Shown: one piece after another, positions 24,701-34,055 of the stretch
Numbering within the stretch: the first letter of the stretch is position 1
Layout: every line of letters starts with the position of its first letter
From: a virus
Virus record (IMG/VR): IMGVR_UViG_3300025030_000071
Coordinates: 22,749-86,748 of that record
Reading direction: 5' to 3' (one strand)
Length of the DNA: 64,000 nt
Translations under genes and position numbers: made by a program
The notes under the pieces: model-generated
Told to the model about the DNA's origin: nothing
What the model saw: the letters and a program-made list of their open reading frames with translations, nothing else
Database searches by the model: none

Positions 24701-27449
24701 TAAAGGCTTAGCAATTAGAGAATTGCTCTGGAAGGACCAGCAAGTAACTGCTGAGATGCTGGACCAGGCCATCCAACAATTCCAAACCCTTGGTAGCCGG
24801 AGTCGCAAAAATGCGGATATCGCTTTTGACCAAATGGTAAAAGGCGAAATGAAGGTTGGCCCTATGGCCAATCTGGACCCCAAACAAATTAGAGAACTTA
24901 TCATCAGAGGAGTTGAACCGCAATTACAGCATCAAGTTTACAACCTGCCGGTAGCAATAGGCGGCAGGTCTACCCTTACAAGTGCTTCTGGCGGCATGGG
25001 TTCTATGAGCTTAGCGAATGTTGGCCACATGAGAGAACAAGGCGGGGTAATGGCCGAATTAGCTGATGAACTTTTAGGCAGACAAACTGGTACCAAATTA
25101 GAACAAGCACAAGAAATTGCGAAAAGATTTACTGCTTTCCAGGGAACAATCCCAGAAGGAATCCAAGCAATTCCATTAGCAGAATTTGCTAACAACTCTG
25201 GGGTAGGCAATGACTATATAGAAGGGCTTTTCAGCCCGACCCAGCCAGAACGAAATGCAGCCTTTGACAAGATTGGTGCTCAGTATGGATTAGACAAACC
25301 ACAGTCTTTGTACTTTGATATTGGTGGCGGAAAATACATCTATCACCCGAGGGCCACTAGCCCACAAACTGGCTCTTTTATTACCTCGGAAGGCCAAGCA
25401 ATCCGGAGTGATCTAGATAAATCATTTGCTGATATTATTAAGGGCCACCAGGTAAATAGCCCTAGTTTAATAGAAAGTGGAAAAAAGGCTTATGGGGAAG
25501 CGATAGTAGAAAGTACTATCGGTCGTGACAAACCACTCATAAAAGCTTACTCTGGAAAAGTTCTAGGATCTATGCGTGGTCAGGCTCGCCCACAATTATC
25601 AGAAGAATTCTTTACTTACTTAAAAGATAAAGGTCTTACTCATAGAGTTGGGATTAGAGAAGCAACCTTCCAGTCCATGTCAGCCCAGGCTGGGATGGTC
25701 GACCAATACAAAGAAGGTTTGGGGTCATTGCGCAGAGGCGAATATGGCATGGTCCTAAGTCGAGACCCACAAACAGAACTTTATAGAACAATGGCGGCTC
25801 AGGGCTATAGTCTTGACGAAGCAGTGGGAGAGTTCACTGATAAAAGACTAAGCGGCATGAGCTTAGAAGAAAAACAATTAGAACTGGTTGGGGTAACAGG
25901 CGAAGAAAAATATAATAAATTTAGAGAAAATTATTTAGAAAAGAGTAGGAAAGCACAGGAAGCAGTGGCTCTGGCACGTAAAAAGCTTGCAGATTCGCAT
26001 CCGAATGCAGACCAAAGACCTTTTGAGAGAAGGGTCGAGAAAGCTGAAAGAAGATTGGAAAAGTTAGGCAGCTGGGAAGGAGCTATTAGCGAGAAAATAA
26101 AGAAGAGCAGATTGGCCGCCTTTGGGAAAGAAGGTGTTTATCTTCCAGAACATGTGTTAAAAGGTCTGGGCGCCGACTTCGACGATGACCAAGTAAACCT
26201 TTTCTTAGCCAAAGACAAAAATGCACGTCAGCGTTTGTCAGAAAGAGCAGGCCACCAAAACGATCTTGTTGCAAGTTGGATGGACCAAACAAATAAAGGC
26301 ATGGCAGATACAGACATTGTGGCGCAGGTAAGAGCAGGCAGAACTGACGAGATGATGAGACCTGAACAACTTCTAGCAGAAGAGGATTTCCTTTACAAGG
26401 CCAAACACAAAGCCTTATACAGCCAGCTCTATGACCGTCCTGGCGGTATTATATCAGCAGAAGCACTTATGCCTGGAACCCCAGAATGGAAACAAAGAGT
26501 AATAGGCGAAATGACAATGGCCCAACTAGAAAAAGGTGAGATCGGTTCCATGTCCAATGCTGTTGACTTTGTTAGAACATCTTTAAGAGCTAAGACTTCT
26601 TCAGATAAAGCTTCAGGAAAATTGTTTACTGAAATGCTATTAGGCATCATGCCAGAGTTACCCCTAAAGGGCAAACAGTACGGCGCCCAGGGCATCGAAG
26701 AAGCAAAAATCCATATCCTTAACTTAAGAAATATCTTGTCTGGCAGAGCGCCAATTTCTACTAGCCCTCAGGCACTTTCAGAAAGCTTTCAGGCTTCATT
26801 CAAGAGCATCATGGGGAGCCATCCAGTTGTTGAAGATATGATGAAATTTGTTCCCGATGTGATAGCTGAGGTTAAAGCTGGCAGCCGTGGAGAAAACGTT
26901 TTTACAAGAATGCTTAAATCTAGACAAGCGGCAGAAGTAAACTTAGACCATTTAATGAAACTGGCCATGGACCCAACCGTGCCATCTCCACAAGGAGAAC
27001 TGATAAGGGAAGCAGCTGGCCAAGCTCCAAGCAAAACAGGTGAAGCTGGAAGACATATTAAGAATGCAAGAGAATCTTTTAGTGATGTTTATAACATAAT
27101 GAAGAAAAATAAAGGTCCTTTGCTTATTGGTGCCGCTGCCGCAGTCGGTGTCTCAATGTTATTGGGAAGTCCAGGGCATATCTCAGAAGAGGAAGCTAAC
27201 GCTGCCGGCGCCAGGCACCAGCCATCTGGAGACCCATCAATCCCACCAATTGAATCAGGGAACTTTGCAAGAGTATCTCCTAGCTCTGGTGGTTCAATCA
27301 GAATTCGTGGAACAGCAGATAGTTCAGTAAGTCAGCAAAGTGTATTATCAATGCTTCAGTCAAAGTATCCTGGAGCTGATGTTTCATATAATATTAATGA
27401 TTATAGTTCATCAATCAACGAAGAGTACTTACGTAGAAGGGTAGGATAA
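21726..27449 (+). CDS. Putative virion RNA polymerase beta'-like protein at the tape-measure locus
   Basis: A 1907 aa protein, the second large product of the tape-measure locus. The stretch at residues 1484-1488 is DFDDD, preceded by GLGA and followed by QVNLFL. This resembles the beta' catalytic loop NADFDGDQM of multisubunit RNA polymerases and keeps all three aspartates (D1484, D1486, D1488). Upstream in the order found in beta' are K1278/R1284 in SGKVLGSMRGQARPQ (compare GKRVDYSGR), VGIREATF (compare vGlPkemA), and VLSRDPQTELYR around R1346 (compare NRAPTLHR). Between R1346 and D1484 lies a charged helical insertion of about 100 residues. A hydrophobic segment at about 1796-1815 precedes a flexible C-terminus. 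The two catalytic lysines of the beta-type barrel were not identified. Co-translated with both neighbours. It may instead be an ordinary tape measure. Confidence 0.6.
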   Translation: MGNSSDSFWGEYVAPAALLTGAGITGYRTFQQVSAGRISAPWRQQKEQKDLLQKLKSARANRYEISATDLADALDFDTSRYKGFNIFTKNRSKIEPAFKTAKELTVKSLLRSFNLSSYAQTELKVNLENLGDISAANLRHLIGLSPSHKQHVERVARSTGLLHLVDIPGADTATGQSLEKRAKLAYKQLITGHEGLIDRTAPDLGAFMEEHNISSEIQKHRRIKQIQMDSPEVIAAYFEEYGFGKREDLIAKTHRLFQAAKGKGLKTQLILLKEGARTELSQVRISSGKAFQDIPIQQANGRIRLGALSPTEYVARQALNPGEMRSYLAGNKGTKISMGADEFLMDYFTENMDDLVEGDKYKRFVRSHIQVGREDMGRLLIPTVANEGLNVKRVYEMAAKGFGASADELSSLRKMLAERNNYDPVAGLGPNQVTNDVFTLPHPSGRIAGSLPVGYSADSRTTAQRSRPFKILNEGRGASTKFVGMLEEQSGDQMLRMRTAAIPEEHLNALLAGSSRPELRANDDILFLLDRNIRYGESRTIRLGKSNLQSAKLEELLQNETLRRHAFGEGIQARISFLEGLGGDTITAEQKAERDLLEQARRISPSEILGESSKGGFQKGPKSGNFLLDKILEDPKTGELALAGMDERTLGDTEKLFGNKKVIQMVPARTEFRGLATIYEMAKGSSDILPIMALPEGPERAAALKDFYGKYMDAFRRSYGKAIKSNNGFTYRIDPNTGSTHHITVEEIIRGTPEFRDFELGPPTEPEVLRRAPIEEALRRTRGVQAVESQGIKKIGEKSLDTITTAMLAELSERHQGIVREADTAAAHLAGSSGLGGDYSDWQRAYSEGGAEKARFGHALRSGIKGEELAAARAGMKRAKWLSSETARLDPSVQGSQFTIGQYQKERRDIEGFFAEVGITPGKDNIYRYQDALTTLRDPRSTQNVTNLFDKALGLTRDIGMRNKLSLWSTSQLFADIASQLEGFKEKGDLSTKGLAIRELLWKDQQVTAEMLDQAIQQFQTLGSRSRKNADIAFDQMVKGEMKVGPMANLDPKQIRELIIRGVEPQLQHQVYNLPVAIGGRSTLTSASGGMGSMSLANVGHMREQGGVMAELADELLGRQTGTKLEQAQEIAKRFTAFQGTIPEGIQAIPLAEFANNSGVGNDYIEGLFSPTQPERNAAFDKIGAQYGLDKPQSLYFDIGGGKYIYHPRATSPQTGSFITSEGQAIRSDLDKSFADIIKGHQVNSPSLIESGKKAYGEAIVESTIGRDKPLIKAYSGKVLGSMRGQARPQLSEEFFTYLKDKGLTHRVGIREATFQSMSAQAGMVDQYKEGLGSLRRGEYGMVLSRDPQTELYRTMAAQGYSLDEAVGEFTDKRLSGMSLEEKQLELVGVTGEEKYNKFRENYLEKSRKAQEAVALARKKLADSHPNADQRPFERRVEKAERRLEKLGSWEGAISEKIKKSRLAAFGKEGVYLPEHVLKGLGADFDDDQVNLFLAKDKNARQRLSERAGHQNDLVASWMDQTNKGMADTDIVAQVRAGRTDEMMRPEQLLAEEDFLYKAKHKALYSQLYDRPGGIISAEALMPGTPEWKQRVIGEMTMAQLEKGEIGSMSNAVDFVRTSLRAKTSSDKASGKLFTEMLLGIMPELPLKGKQYGAQGIEEAKIHILNLRNILSGRAPISTSPQALSESFQASFKSIMGSHPVVEDMMKFVPDVIAEVKAGSRGENVFTRMLKSRQAAEVNLDHLMKLAMDPTVPSPQGELIREAAGQAPSKTGEAGRHIKNARESFSDVYNIMKKNKGPLLIGAAAAVGVSMLLGSPGHISEEEANAAGARHQPSGDPSIPPIESGNFARVSPSSGGSIRIRGTADSSVSQQSVLSMLQSKYPGADVSYNINDYSSSINEEYLRRRVG

Positions 27450-30400
27450 TGGCAGTAGATCAAGATGGCCTATTCAATGACATTGCAAGAGCAGCCCATT
27501 TCTATGATGCAGAGAACATAGAATCAGAAACCGTTAGCGAATTAAAAATTGGCGATCACCCAATCAACTGGGGCGATACTAATTACAAAGAACTTGTTAG
27601 CGGTGAATTCAGAATCAATGGGATAGCATTCCCAGTAGACCCCCAGAACATTTCCATTTGGGAAGAAAACCAGAACTATAAGTATGAAACCCTAAGAACA
27701 AGAGAATCTACCAAAGTACGTTCCGGCCATTCATCAATAAACATGAGTGTGCAGGCAATCTTTGCAGGGAAAACTGTTCTGTTTGGCGACAAGCACCTTC
27801 TTCAGACAACAAAGAATGCTCACTTCGCTCTCAACCATACCCTTATGCCAATCCTCTATAGTCTTAAAAAGATGCCTCTTTGTTTCTTGGACAACGAATT
27901 GCTAAGAACAACCCTGCCTGTTTCCTCAGATGAGAATATTGCTGCTTTCGTAAAGTCAGTAAACGTCAGTACGGTACAAGGAATGCCAGAAGTCCTTTCA
28001 GCCACCTTCCAATTTGTCTGGTATAACCACAGGCCCTTTGCCCCAAGGATCAAGTTCAGAGAAAACTGGTTAGATAAAACTGGGACAGTTGAGAGGATTG
28101 CTGATACTTACAGGGGCATGGCGGTTGATACAGCTCAGACAGTGGTTGGGGCGTCAAATGCCGTACGCGAGGGAACGGACGGTTATGCCTCGCACGTAGG
28201 CCGTGCCGCTTTCATCAAGCAGTATGGGCATCCCAGTATCGCCTTCAATGCAACAACAGGATTAACCGCCACAGAAAACATATACAATGCCGCGCCTCTA
28301 CGTGAATACCTTTGGCCATATGCTTACGAATCAACAAACCCAGCAATCGTAGCTTTAGGTAATGACCCAGCGATTGCAGCAATGCCTCCTTTTGTCCTTA
28401 GCGGATTTGATAGAACAATCAATTTAGATTTTACTATAGTAAAAGCACCAGATACTGTTTTCTACAAAGGTGCTGAAAGAAGTATTTTAGAGTTAGGTGA
28501 ACAAATTGTTCGAGATGACGTTATAAAAGAATACACCTTTGATGATAATGAAACCAACTCTGGGTCTGTCCCAGTTGGATATGTCTGGCCATTAAGTCCA
28601 AAGGGACGCCTTTCCAGCCACACAGGAGCCCGTACTCTCGACGGTGCAACAGGAGACCATCAAGGCATTGACATCCATGCGACAAGGGAATCTAAAGTTT
28701 TAGCTGTTGCCGATGGCAAAGTTTACTATACCTCGCCTCCGGGTCAGCTCAATGATAAGGCTGGTTACTTCATTGAGATCAGCCACAGAGGAGGAGTGTT
28801 TTCAAGATACCTTCATCTAACAAGCGTGAATGTGAAGAAAAACGACATAGTAAGAGCTGGAGACGTTATAGGTCTTGCAGGCAACACGGGTGTCACCAAC
28901 GTTGGGAGCAGCGGGGATGAAAGGATACATCTCCACTTTGAACTAAGAACAGGCGGCCCCAAAGGGCCTTATGTACCAGATCCAGAGAAGCTGTTAAAGG
29001 GTTCAGGCGAACCCCACCATACAGTTTCAACTACAAACCGTTTGATAACCCGCTTTGACCCAGCAGATATCCTATCAGTTATAAATAAAGACCTTGAAGA
29101 CATGCCAGAAGATACTGTTATGTCAAAAATTAATAAATTCATTAGTTCTAAAATGGTACAGGGAAGTACCTTGGCGGCTCAGGCAATGCAGGTAGGGGCA
29201 GGACCTGCTTTAACTAATTTGGTTTCTGGCAGGCAGGCGCCTCCCCCGGATAGCGATGCCCAAACCCTCACCACCGCCATAAACAAACTTATATCTGAGG
29301 GCTGGCACTTTGAGCGAGACCTGAATACTGGCAAGCCAGCACAGATCCGTTACCTAACTCTCTCTGCCAGATCAGACTCTGCTGATATTATTCCTCAAGA
29401 AATAAACTTTGGTTTTGGCACTAACCTAGCTATGACCCCTTTACAAGGCCATAGATTCCCAACGGTCCAATACGTAGGTGGCCAACAATCAGCTATTACG
29501 ATAGCGATGAGAGCAGAAGGCAAATACGGTAGAGAGTACATTAGAAAACTAAAAGACCTAATAGCCTCTACAGAAGAATCAGCTATTCATTTCAGGGAGT
29601 TCACAAAATACAGAGGCATTGGAATAACCAACCAATTAATTAACTCAGTTAACATCAATGAAGTTATTCTTGAGGATATGACGGTTGATGCCATCCCAGG
29701 CAACCCCGAAAGTCTTCAGATAGTATTAAGATTTGTAGACAACTCTAGAGACAAGGCCGCACCACCATTCTTGGTGCCTAGAGACGAAGTAAGTCAAGAC
29801 GATGCAGTCTTAAATGCCTTTGCTTATATCCTTGATCAAGGATGGATCCAAATAGCTATAGAAAAAGAAACGGCAAGAATAAGAACTGGTAAAACGCGAG
29901 CAGAATATAATCCCTATGCTGTCGGGGCCGGAGTAACGAGTGTGCCGATCCTTACAGATGAGATAGATGTTTATAAATTAACTCCAGAAACAAGACCGTT
30001 ACTCCATCCTAATATTGTCCAAAAACAATTGACAAACATTAAAGAGTATATACGAACAAAAGAATATGTTGCAAGAGATGGCGGACTTGCCAATAATGCC
30101 CCATACAATCTTTACAGCATTGATGAGTACAAGGAACTGTCAGGTGTTTCCATGCCATTGGCCTTTAAGGATTATAAATTCACAGAAATTATTTGGAACG
30201 CTGCTGACAACACGATCAGAGATCCTGTCTCCAAGGCGGTGCTTACAAACAAACTTTTTGAAATTATTGCCATCTTAGGAACTCCACAAAGCGACGGCAT
30301 CCCACTTGACCCTTACTTTGCGAAATTATTAACCGAGATAGGAAATACAGTTAGCTTTGTAAAGGGCAATGGATGTTACCCAGATCTACTATTGCCTCCA

Positions 30401-33244
30401 AACCCCATTACTGGACTTACAGTAGATACTCTACCAGATTTCTTCTTATACAATGAGTCAGATGTTTCTACTGCTAATAGCAACATCTTGCGAATGGTCC
30501 ATGGCAGTATCGCGGAGATGCCTAAAACCATAGGGTTAAGAGCTGCAATGTCAGCTATGGAAAATACCTGGGATAACCTAAAAGATTTGTATGGCGAGGG
30601 AGATGGCGAAGGGCTTAACCCAGCCAACGAAGGACGAACCGATGAGGATACAGGAGTTGGGGTCTATTTAAATTATGGGACAAAAACTGGGGCTTCTGGG
30701 AACGGCGTATTTAAACACGGTAACGAATCAAGAAACGTCCCCCCAGACTTGAATGCTGGCATCCTTTCAATCCAGATTGAAAATGGAGATAAACCAGCTA
30801 GGCTACAGACAGATATCAGCTCTCGCTACGACCGAAACGAAACAAATAGAGACAAGGCCCTCGATTTTAACTATGCATCTTCACCATACAAAGATATAAT
30901 CAAAAGCAACCCATCTATAAATGCCCACCAAATGCAGCATGTCTTTCATAAAGGCGAATATGAACGTTTGTTCAATAATTTTGCTGATAATTATTCAGGT
31001 GAACATTTTGCCATTAGAAGAAGTTTTCCAACATTCAAGATTTATTTTGTAGATGAGAACGCTGCAATTGGCCAAAACACAGATGACCAAACAATAAACA
31101 ATCTTATTTATACAATGGCTTTAGATGATTTCTATGGTGTAAATGCTGTTAAAGAAATACGCATTGTAGAAAACAAAGACATGGCAGCAAGTACTTGCAT
31201 CATAAGTATATTAGATTTGGATGGGGTTCTTTACAACAGAAAGTTCATGGATCCAAGCTCTGAGTTTGGTTCTAGAGATAGCAAAAAGTCAGAAAACAAC
31301 AACCCATTTGGTAATACAATGATTACTGAAGGGATGAAAGTCGTAGTTAAATTAGGACATATGAATGACCCTTACCAATTAAAGACTTGCTTTGTTGGCC
31401 AGATAGTTCAGTTTGAAGGCACGGATCTGGTAGAAATAATTTGTCAAAGTTATGGGACTGAACTAGTCCAACAAACCTTTGGCAGTAAACCCGCAGAGAA
31501 TGCCAACTTCTATAATACATATACTGTGGATTTGATCCATGACGTAATGGATAGAGAAGAACTCAGGCACTTTGGCCGGTGGGAATTAAAAAACATTGAT
31601 GCTCTTGGGTTCTATTTAGGTCACGAGAAATTAAGGCCAGATGGACAGACTAAAACAGTGTGGACTTGGAAGCCCTCAGTGGTAGATGATAATATTTTTG
31701 CCCCTCCTGCTGGTTCAGAGGCTGGATGGTGGGATAAGTTTGCAGGTAATCTAGAGTACGTCCTTTGGAATACAACCATTTGGGATGTACTCAAGGAAAT
31801 GGAATTGCGTAATCCAGGCCATATCGCCTACCCAGTTCCTTATGGAAATACCCCCAGCGCAAGAATGACAATGTTCTTTGGCGTACCTGGTATGGAGTAT
31901 CTTTTTGCTCCAGCAGAAACCCCAAATGAACAGATTAGTGATTTCTATGGGCAAAATTACAATGATGCTGTAAAGCAGTCAATCATATCTTTAGGGAATC
32001 ATTGGATCCCACAAGGGATCCAGGCCAGCACGCTAGAGCGCCTTGCATATAAAAAAGGCATTGAAGATTTAGCAACATTCTTTGAAAGTCCTGGATATGC
32101 ACAAAGATGGGATTTATCTGCGATGCAAGGGATGACCCTCTGGAGCGCTAGCGACATAGCCAACCTAACGACTATTGCCCCACATGCCCGAGCTATCGTA
32201 AATAAAATTCATCAATTGAAGCCAGGTGCTTCAAACGAAGAGTTCTGGAAAGCTACTATGATCTTCAACGAAGGTCGAATGAAATCATTTAGAAATTATG
32301 AACTTATAACTAGCGTCCATGATATTATAGCAAATGAAATTAGAACCGATCATAGAGACACGTACAACAGCATAGAGCTCAGATATACCGATGGATTAAC
32401 TGCGGTTGATAACGATGTTGATTTTATTGAATTTCAAAACAATGGGAATGTTGGGACTTTTACTGCCAATCTCGACGACAACATCAAAGAGCACCACATA
32501 AGAAGAAATATAGAAAATTGGCCCAATTGTAGCACGCCAGATTTGGCCAGAAGATATGCTTCCCAATTATTAGCTAACTCGCTAAAGAGAACCTATAAGG
32601 GTTATCTTATGATAATGGGGCGTCCTAACCTGAAACCCTATGATTACATTTATCTCAATGATGCTTATAGCGACATGTCAGGCCCATTGGAAATTGAAGA
32701 AGTAGTTCATACTTTCTCTCAAGAGACAGGCTTTATAACTGAGATAGTTCCCAACATGATTGTTACAGTTAAAGACGAAGTAAGCCTCATGACGGCCGAC
32801 ATGATGACGAGTTTCTTTGCAGAGACTTGCAAGCATATGGAAAACGAAATTCGTGCATCTTCGAAAGTTGGATGGGAAGAAGAAACGGTAGCAGCAAAGG
32901 GCCTGGGTGCAGGAGTTGTGATCGGCGCAGGCATACTAGCTGTTCCAACTTTCGCTTCTATATCAGGAATATTATCTGGCTATCTTGCTTACAAATATGT
33001 AAAATATTGTCAGACAAGAGAACCTATTGTAATTATTCCCCTCATCAAAGAAGGTAAGCCCTACGTAACGGGCATCGAGAGCATGGAGTCTGATGGGCTT
33101 GTCCTTTCAGATATTTTCGACCCAACAAAAACAGATAAATTTATTGATAGAATGGCAAAGAAGAAATGGCGTTACTGGGTAGATGGGATTAAGGATGCTA
33201 ATGAACTTATCCAAATCGGGTGGGCTAACTGGTTAACACGATGA
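27449..33244 (+). CDS. Baseplate hub / tail protein with embedded M23 endopeptidase
   Basis: A 1931 aa protein after the tape-measure locus. The first 210 residues and residues about 635-790 are each a hub-like domain (FRINGIAFPVDPQNI... and a matching LQGHRFPTVQYVGGQQ... layout), suggesting internal duplication. Residues about 370-530 form a lysostaphin-type M23 metallopeptidase: zinc ligands H404 and D408 (HQGID), H456 (YLHL), then H494-L-H496 (HLHFEL). It should cut peptide cross-links in peptidoglycan as the tail passes the wall. The remainder continues with beta-rich and mixed domains; a Gly/Ala-rich hydrophobic stretch follows near residue 1825. The start overlaps the upstream stop (ATAATGG at 27448). 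Confidence 0.85.
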   Translation: MAVDQDGLFNDIARAAHFYDAENIESETVSELKIGDHPINWGDTNYKELVSGEFRINGIAFPVDPQNISIWEENQNYKYETLRTRESTKVRSGHSSINMSVQAIFAGKTVLFGDKHLLQTTKNAHFALNHTLMPILYSLKKMPLCFLDNELLRTTLPVSSDENIAAFVKSVNVSTVQGMPEVLSATFQFVWYNHRPFAPRIKFRENWLDKTGTVERIADTYRGMAVDTAQTVVGASNAVREGTDGYASHVGRAAFIKQYGHPSIAFNATTGLTATENIYNAAPLREYLWPYAYESTNPAIVALGNDPAIAAMPPFVLSGFDRTINLDFTIVKAPDTVFYKGAERSILELGEQIVRDDVIKEYTFDDNETNSGSVPVGYVWPLSPKGRLSSHTGARTLDGATGDHQGIDIHATRESKVLAVADGKVYYTSPPGQLNDKAGYFIEISHRGGVFSRYLHLTSVNVKKNDIVRAGDVIGLAGNTGVTNVGSSGDERIHLHFELRTGGPKGPYVPDPEKLLKGSGEPHHTVSTTNRLITRFDPADILSVINKDLEDMPEDTVMSKINKFISSKMVQGSTLAAQAMQVGAGPALTNLVSGRQAPPPDSDAQTLTTAINKLISEGWHFERDLNTGKPAQIRYLTLSARSDSADIIPQEINFGFGTNLAMTPLQGHRFPTVQYVGGQQSAITIAMRAEGKYGREYIRKLKDLIASTEESAIHFREFTKYRGIGITNQLINSVNINEVILEDMTVDAIPGNPESLQIVLRFVDNSRDKAAPPFLVPRDEVSQDDAVLNAFAYILDQGWIQIAIEKETARIRTGKTRAEYNPYAVGAGVTSVPILTDEIDVYKLTPETRPLLHPNIVQKQLTNIKEYIRTKEYVARDGGLANNAPYNLYSIDEYKELSGVSMPLAFKDYKFTEIIWNAADNTIRDPVSKAVLTNKLFEIIAILGTPQSDGIPLDPYFAKLLTEIGNTVSFVKGNGCYPDLLLPPNPITGLTVDTLPDFFLYNESDVSTANSNILRMVHGSIAEMPKTIGLRAAMSAMENTWDNLKDLYGEGDGEGLNPANEGRTDEDTGVGVYLNYGTKTGASGNGVFKHGNESRNVPPDLNAGILSIQIENGDKPARLQTDISSRYDRNETNRDKALDFNYASSPYKDIIKSNPSINAHQMQHVFHKGEYERLFNNFADNYSGEHFAIRRSFPTFKIYFVDENAAIGQNTDDQTINNLIYTMALDDFYGVNAVKEIRIVENKDMAASTCIISILDLDGVLYNRKFMDPSSEFGSRDSKKSENNNPFGNTMITEGMKVVVKLGHMNDPYQLKTCFVGQIVQFEGTDLVEIICQSYGTELVQQTFGSKPAENANFYNTYTVDLIHDVMDREELRHFGRWELKNIDALGFYLGHEKLRPDGQTKTVWTWKPSVVDDNIFAPPAGSEAGWWDKFAGNLEYVLWNTTIWDVLKEMELRNPGHIAYPVPYGNTPSARMTMFFGVPGMEYLFAPAETPNEQISDFYGQNYNDAVKQSIISLGNHWIPQGIQASTLERLAYKKGIEDLATFFESPGYAQRWDLSAMQGMTLWSASDIANLTTIAPHARAIVNKIHQLKPGASNEEFWKATMIFNEGRMKSFRNYELITSVHDIIANEIRTDHRDTYNSIELRYTDGLTAVDNDVDFIEFQNNGNVGTFTANLDDNIKEHHIRRNIENWPNCSTPDLARRYASQLLANSLKRTYKGYLMIMGRPNLKPYDYIYLNDAYSDMSGPLEIEEVVHTFSQETGFITEIVPNMIVTVKDEVSLMTADMMTSFFAETCKHMENEIRASSKVGWEEETVAAKGLGAGVVIGAGILAVPTFASISGILSGYLAYKYVKYCQTREPIVIIPLIKEGKPYVTGIESMESDGLVLSDIFDPTKTDKFIDRMAKKKWRYWVDGIKDANELIQIGWANWLTR

Positions 33245-33612
33245 TTAAAACTAAGTTTAAAAAGTCAAATGCAGAGTTTAAGAGCCTACAACAAAATGCT
33301 ACTTACATCCAACGGGTAAGAATTAAAGAATTTTTTCCAGAAAATAATTCAGTTACAGTAAGGGTTATTGACAATCAGAGCAGTTTGGATGGATCTACTG
33401 TGACGGATCAAATGTCAGGAACCGATTACCAGTTTCCATTGGGTTACAGAGGAGACGTTTCTGAGTCAATGGCCCCACAGCCAGGAGAGGTTTGCTATCT
33501 TATCCATTCAGGCTCCCAATATAAAACAGGCTTTGTGATCTTAGCTTATAGCCCTGGCGGCGATAGGGCCATGAAATACACCCCGTTAAGAGGAGGCTGG
33601 GCTTTAGGATGA
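33241..33612 (+). CDS. Baseplate spike/hub OB-fold protein
   Basis: A 123 aa protein with the pattern of the gp5/VgrG N-terminal OB-fold: VRIKEFFPENNSVTVRVID, then YQFPLGYRGDVSESMAPQPGEVCYLIHSG and GFVILAYSPGG. Such domains connect the hub to the spike. It overlaps both neighbours by 4 nt (ATGA at each end), consistent with translation coupling within the baseplate operon. Confidence 0.65.
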   Translation: MIKTKFKKSNAEFKSLQQNATYIQRVRIKEFFPENNSVTVRVIDNQSSLDGSTVTDQMSGTDYQFPLGYRGDVSESMAPQPGEVCYLIHSGSQYKTGFVILAYSPGGDRAMKYTPLRGGWALG

Positions 33613-34055
33613 GTGTAAGAGACAAACTCCAGACCAGACTAGACAAGATGGAAGATCCAGAAAAAGATCTTCAAGATGCTGTCAACAAATTCAGAAATCC
33701 TCGAACTGAAAAAACAAAGATCATTAAGGCAGCCTCAGGCAACGCTGCCGCAATTGCTGTGTCCCCGAGAGTGATTGACTTATCGGCACCAGAAAGTGCT
33801 GAGTCAGGCGAGCCGTTAGGGCTTACCATCATAGGCGGGATGGGTACAGTAGTTAAAGGCCCAGTTGCTTTTACAGCAACTCCAGGAGAAATGAGGATTG
33901 GAGGTATGTGGAAGTTTAACAACCTTTTACTATCAGCTGCACCATCCACAATGCTGACCCCCATACCTGTACTTCGTTTCTCCCTCCCTCTTGAAGGCGT
34001 AGCTAGATTTGCTAAGAACGCCACGATAATAGCAGCACTTGCAGGAGTCCTATAA
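33609..34055 (+). CDS. Small baseplate protein of unknown fold
   Basis: A 148 aa protein with a charged helical N-terminus (residues about 1-40) and a Gly/Pro-rich strand region thereafter (GEPLGLTIIGGMGTVVKGPVAF, then MWKFNNLLLSAAPSTMLTPIP). It lies between the OB-fold spike protein and the gp25-like wedge protein, so it is probably a hub or spike accessory. No family recognised. It overlaps the next ATG by one base. Confidence 0.55.
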   Translation: MSVRDKLQTRLDKMEDPEKDLQDAVNKFRNPRTEKTKIIKAASGNAAAIAVSPRVIDLSAPESAESGEPLGLTIIGGMGTVVKGPVAFTATPGEMRIGGMWKFNNLLLSAAPSTMLTPIPVLRFSLPLEGVARFAKNATIIAALAGVL

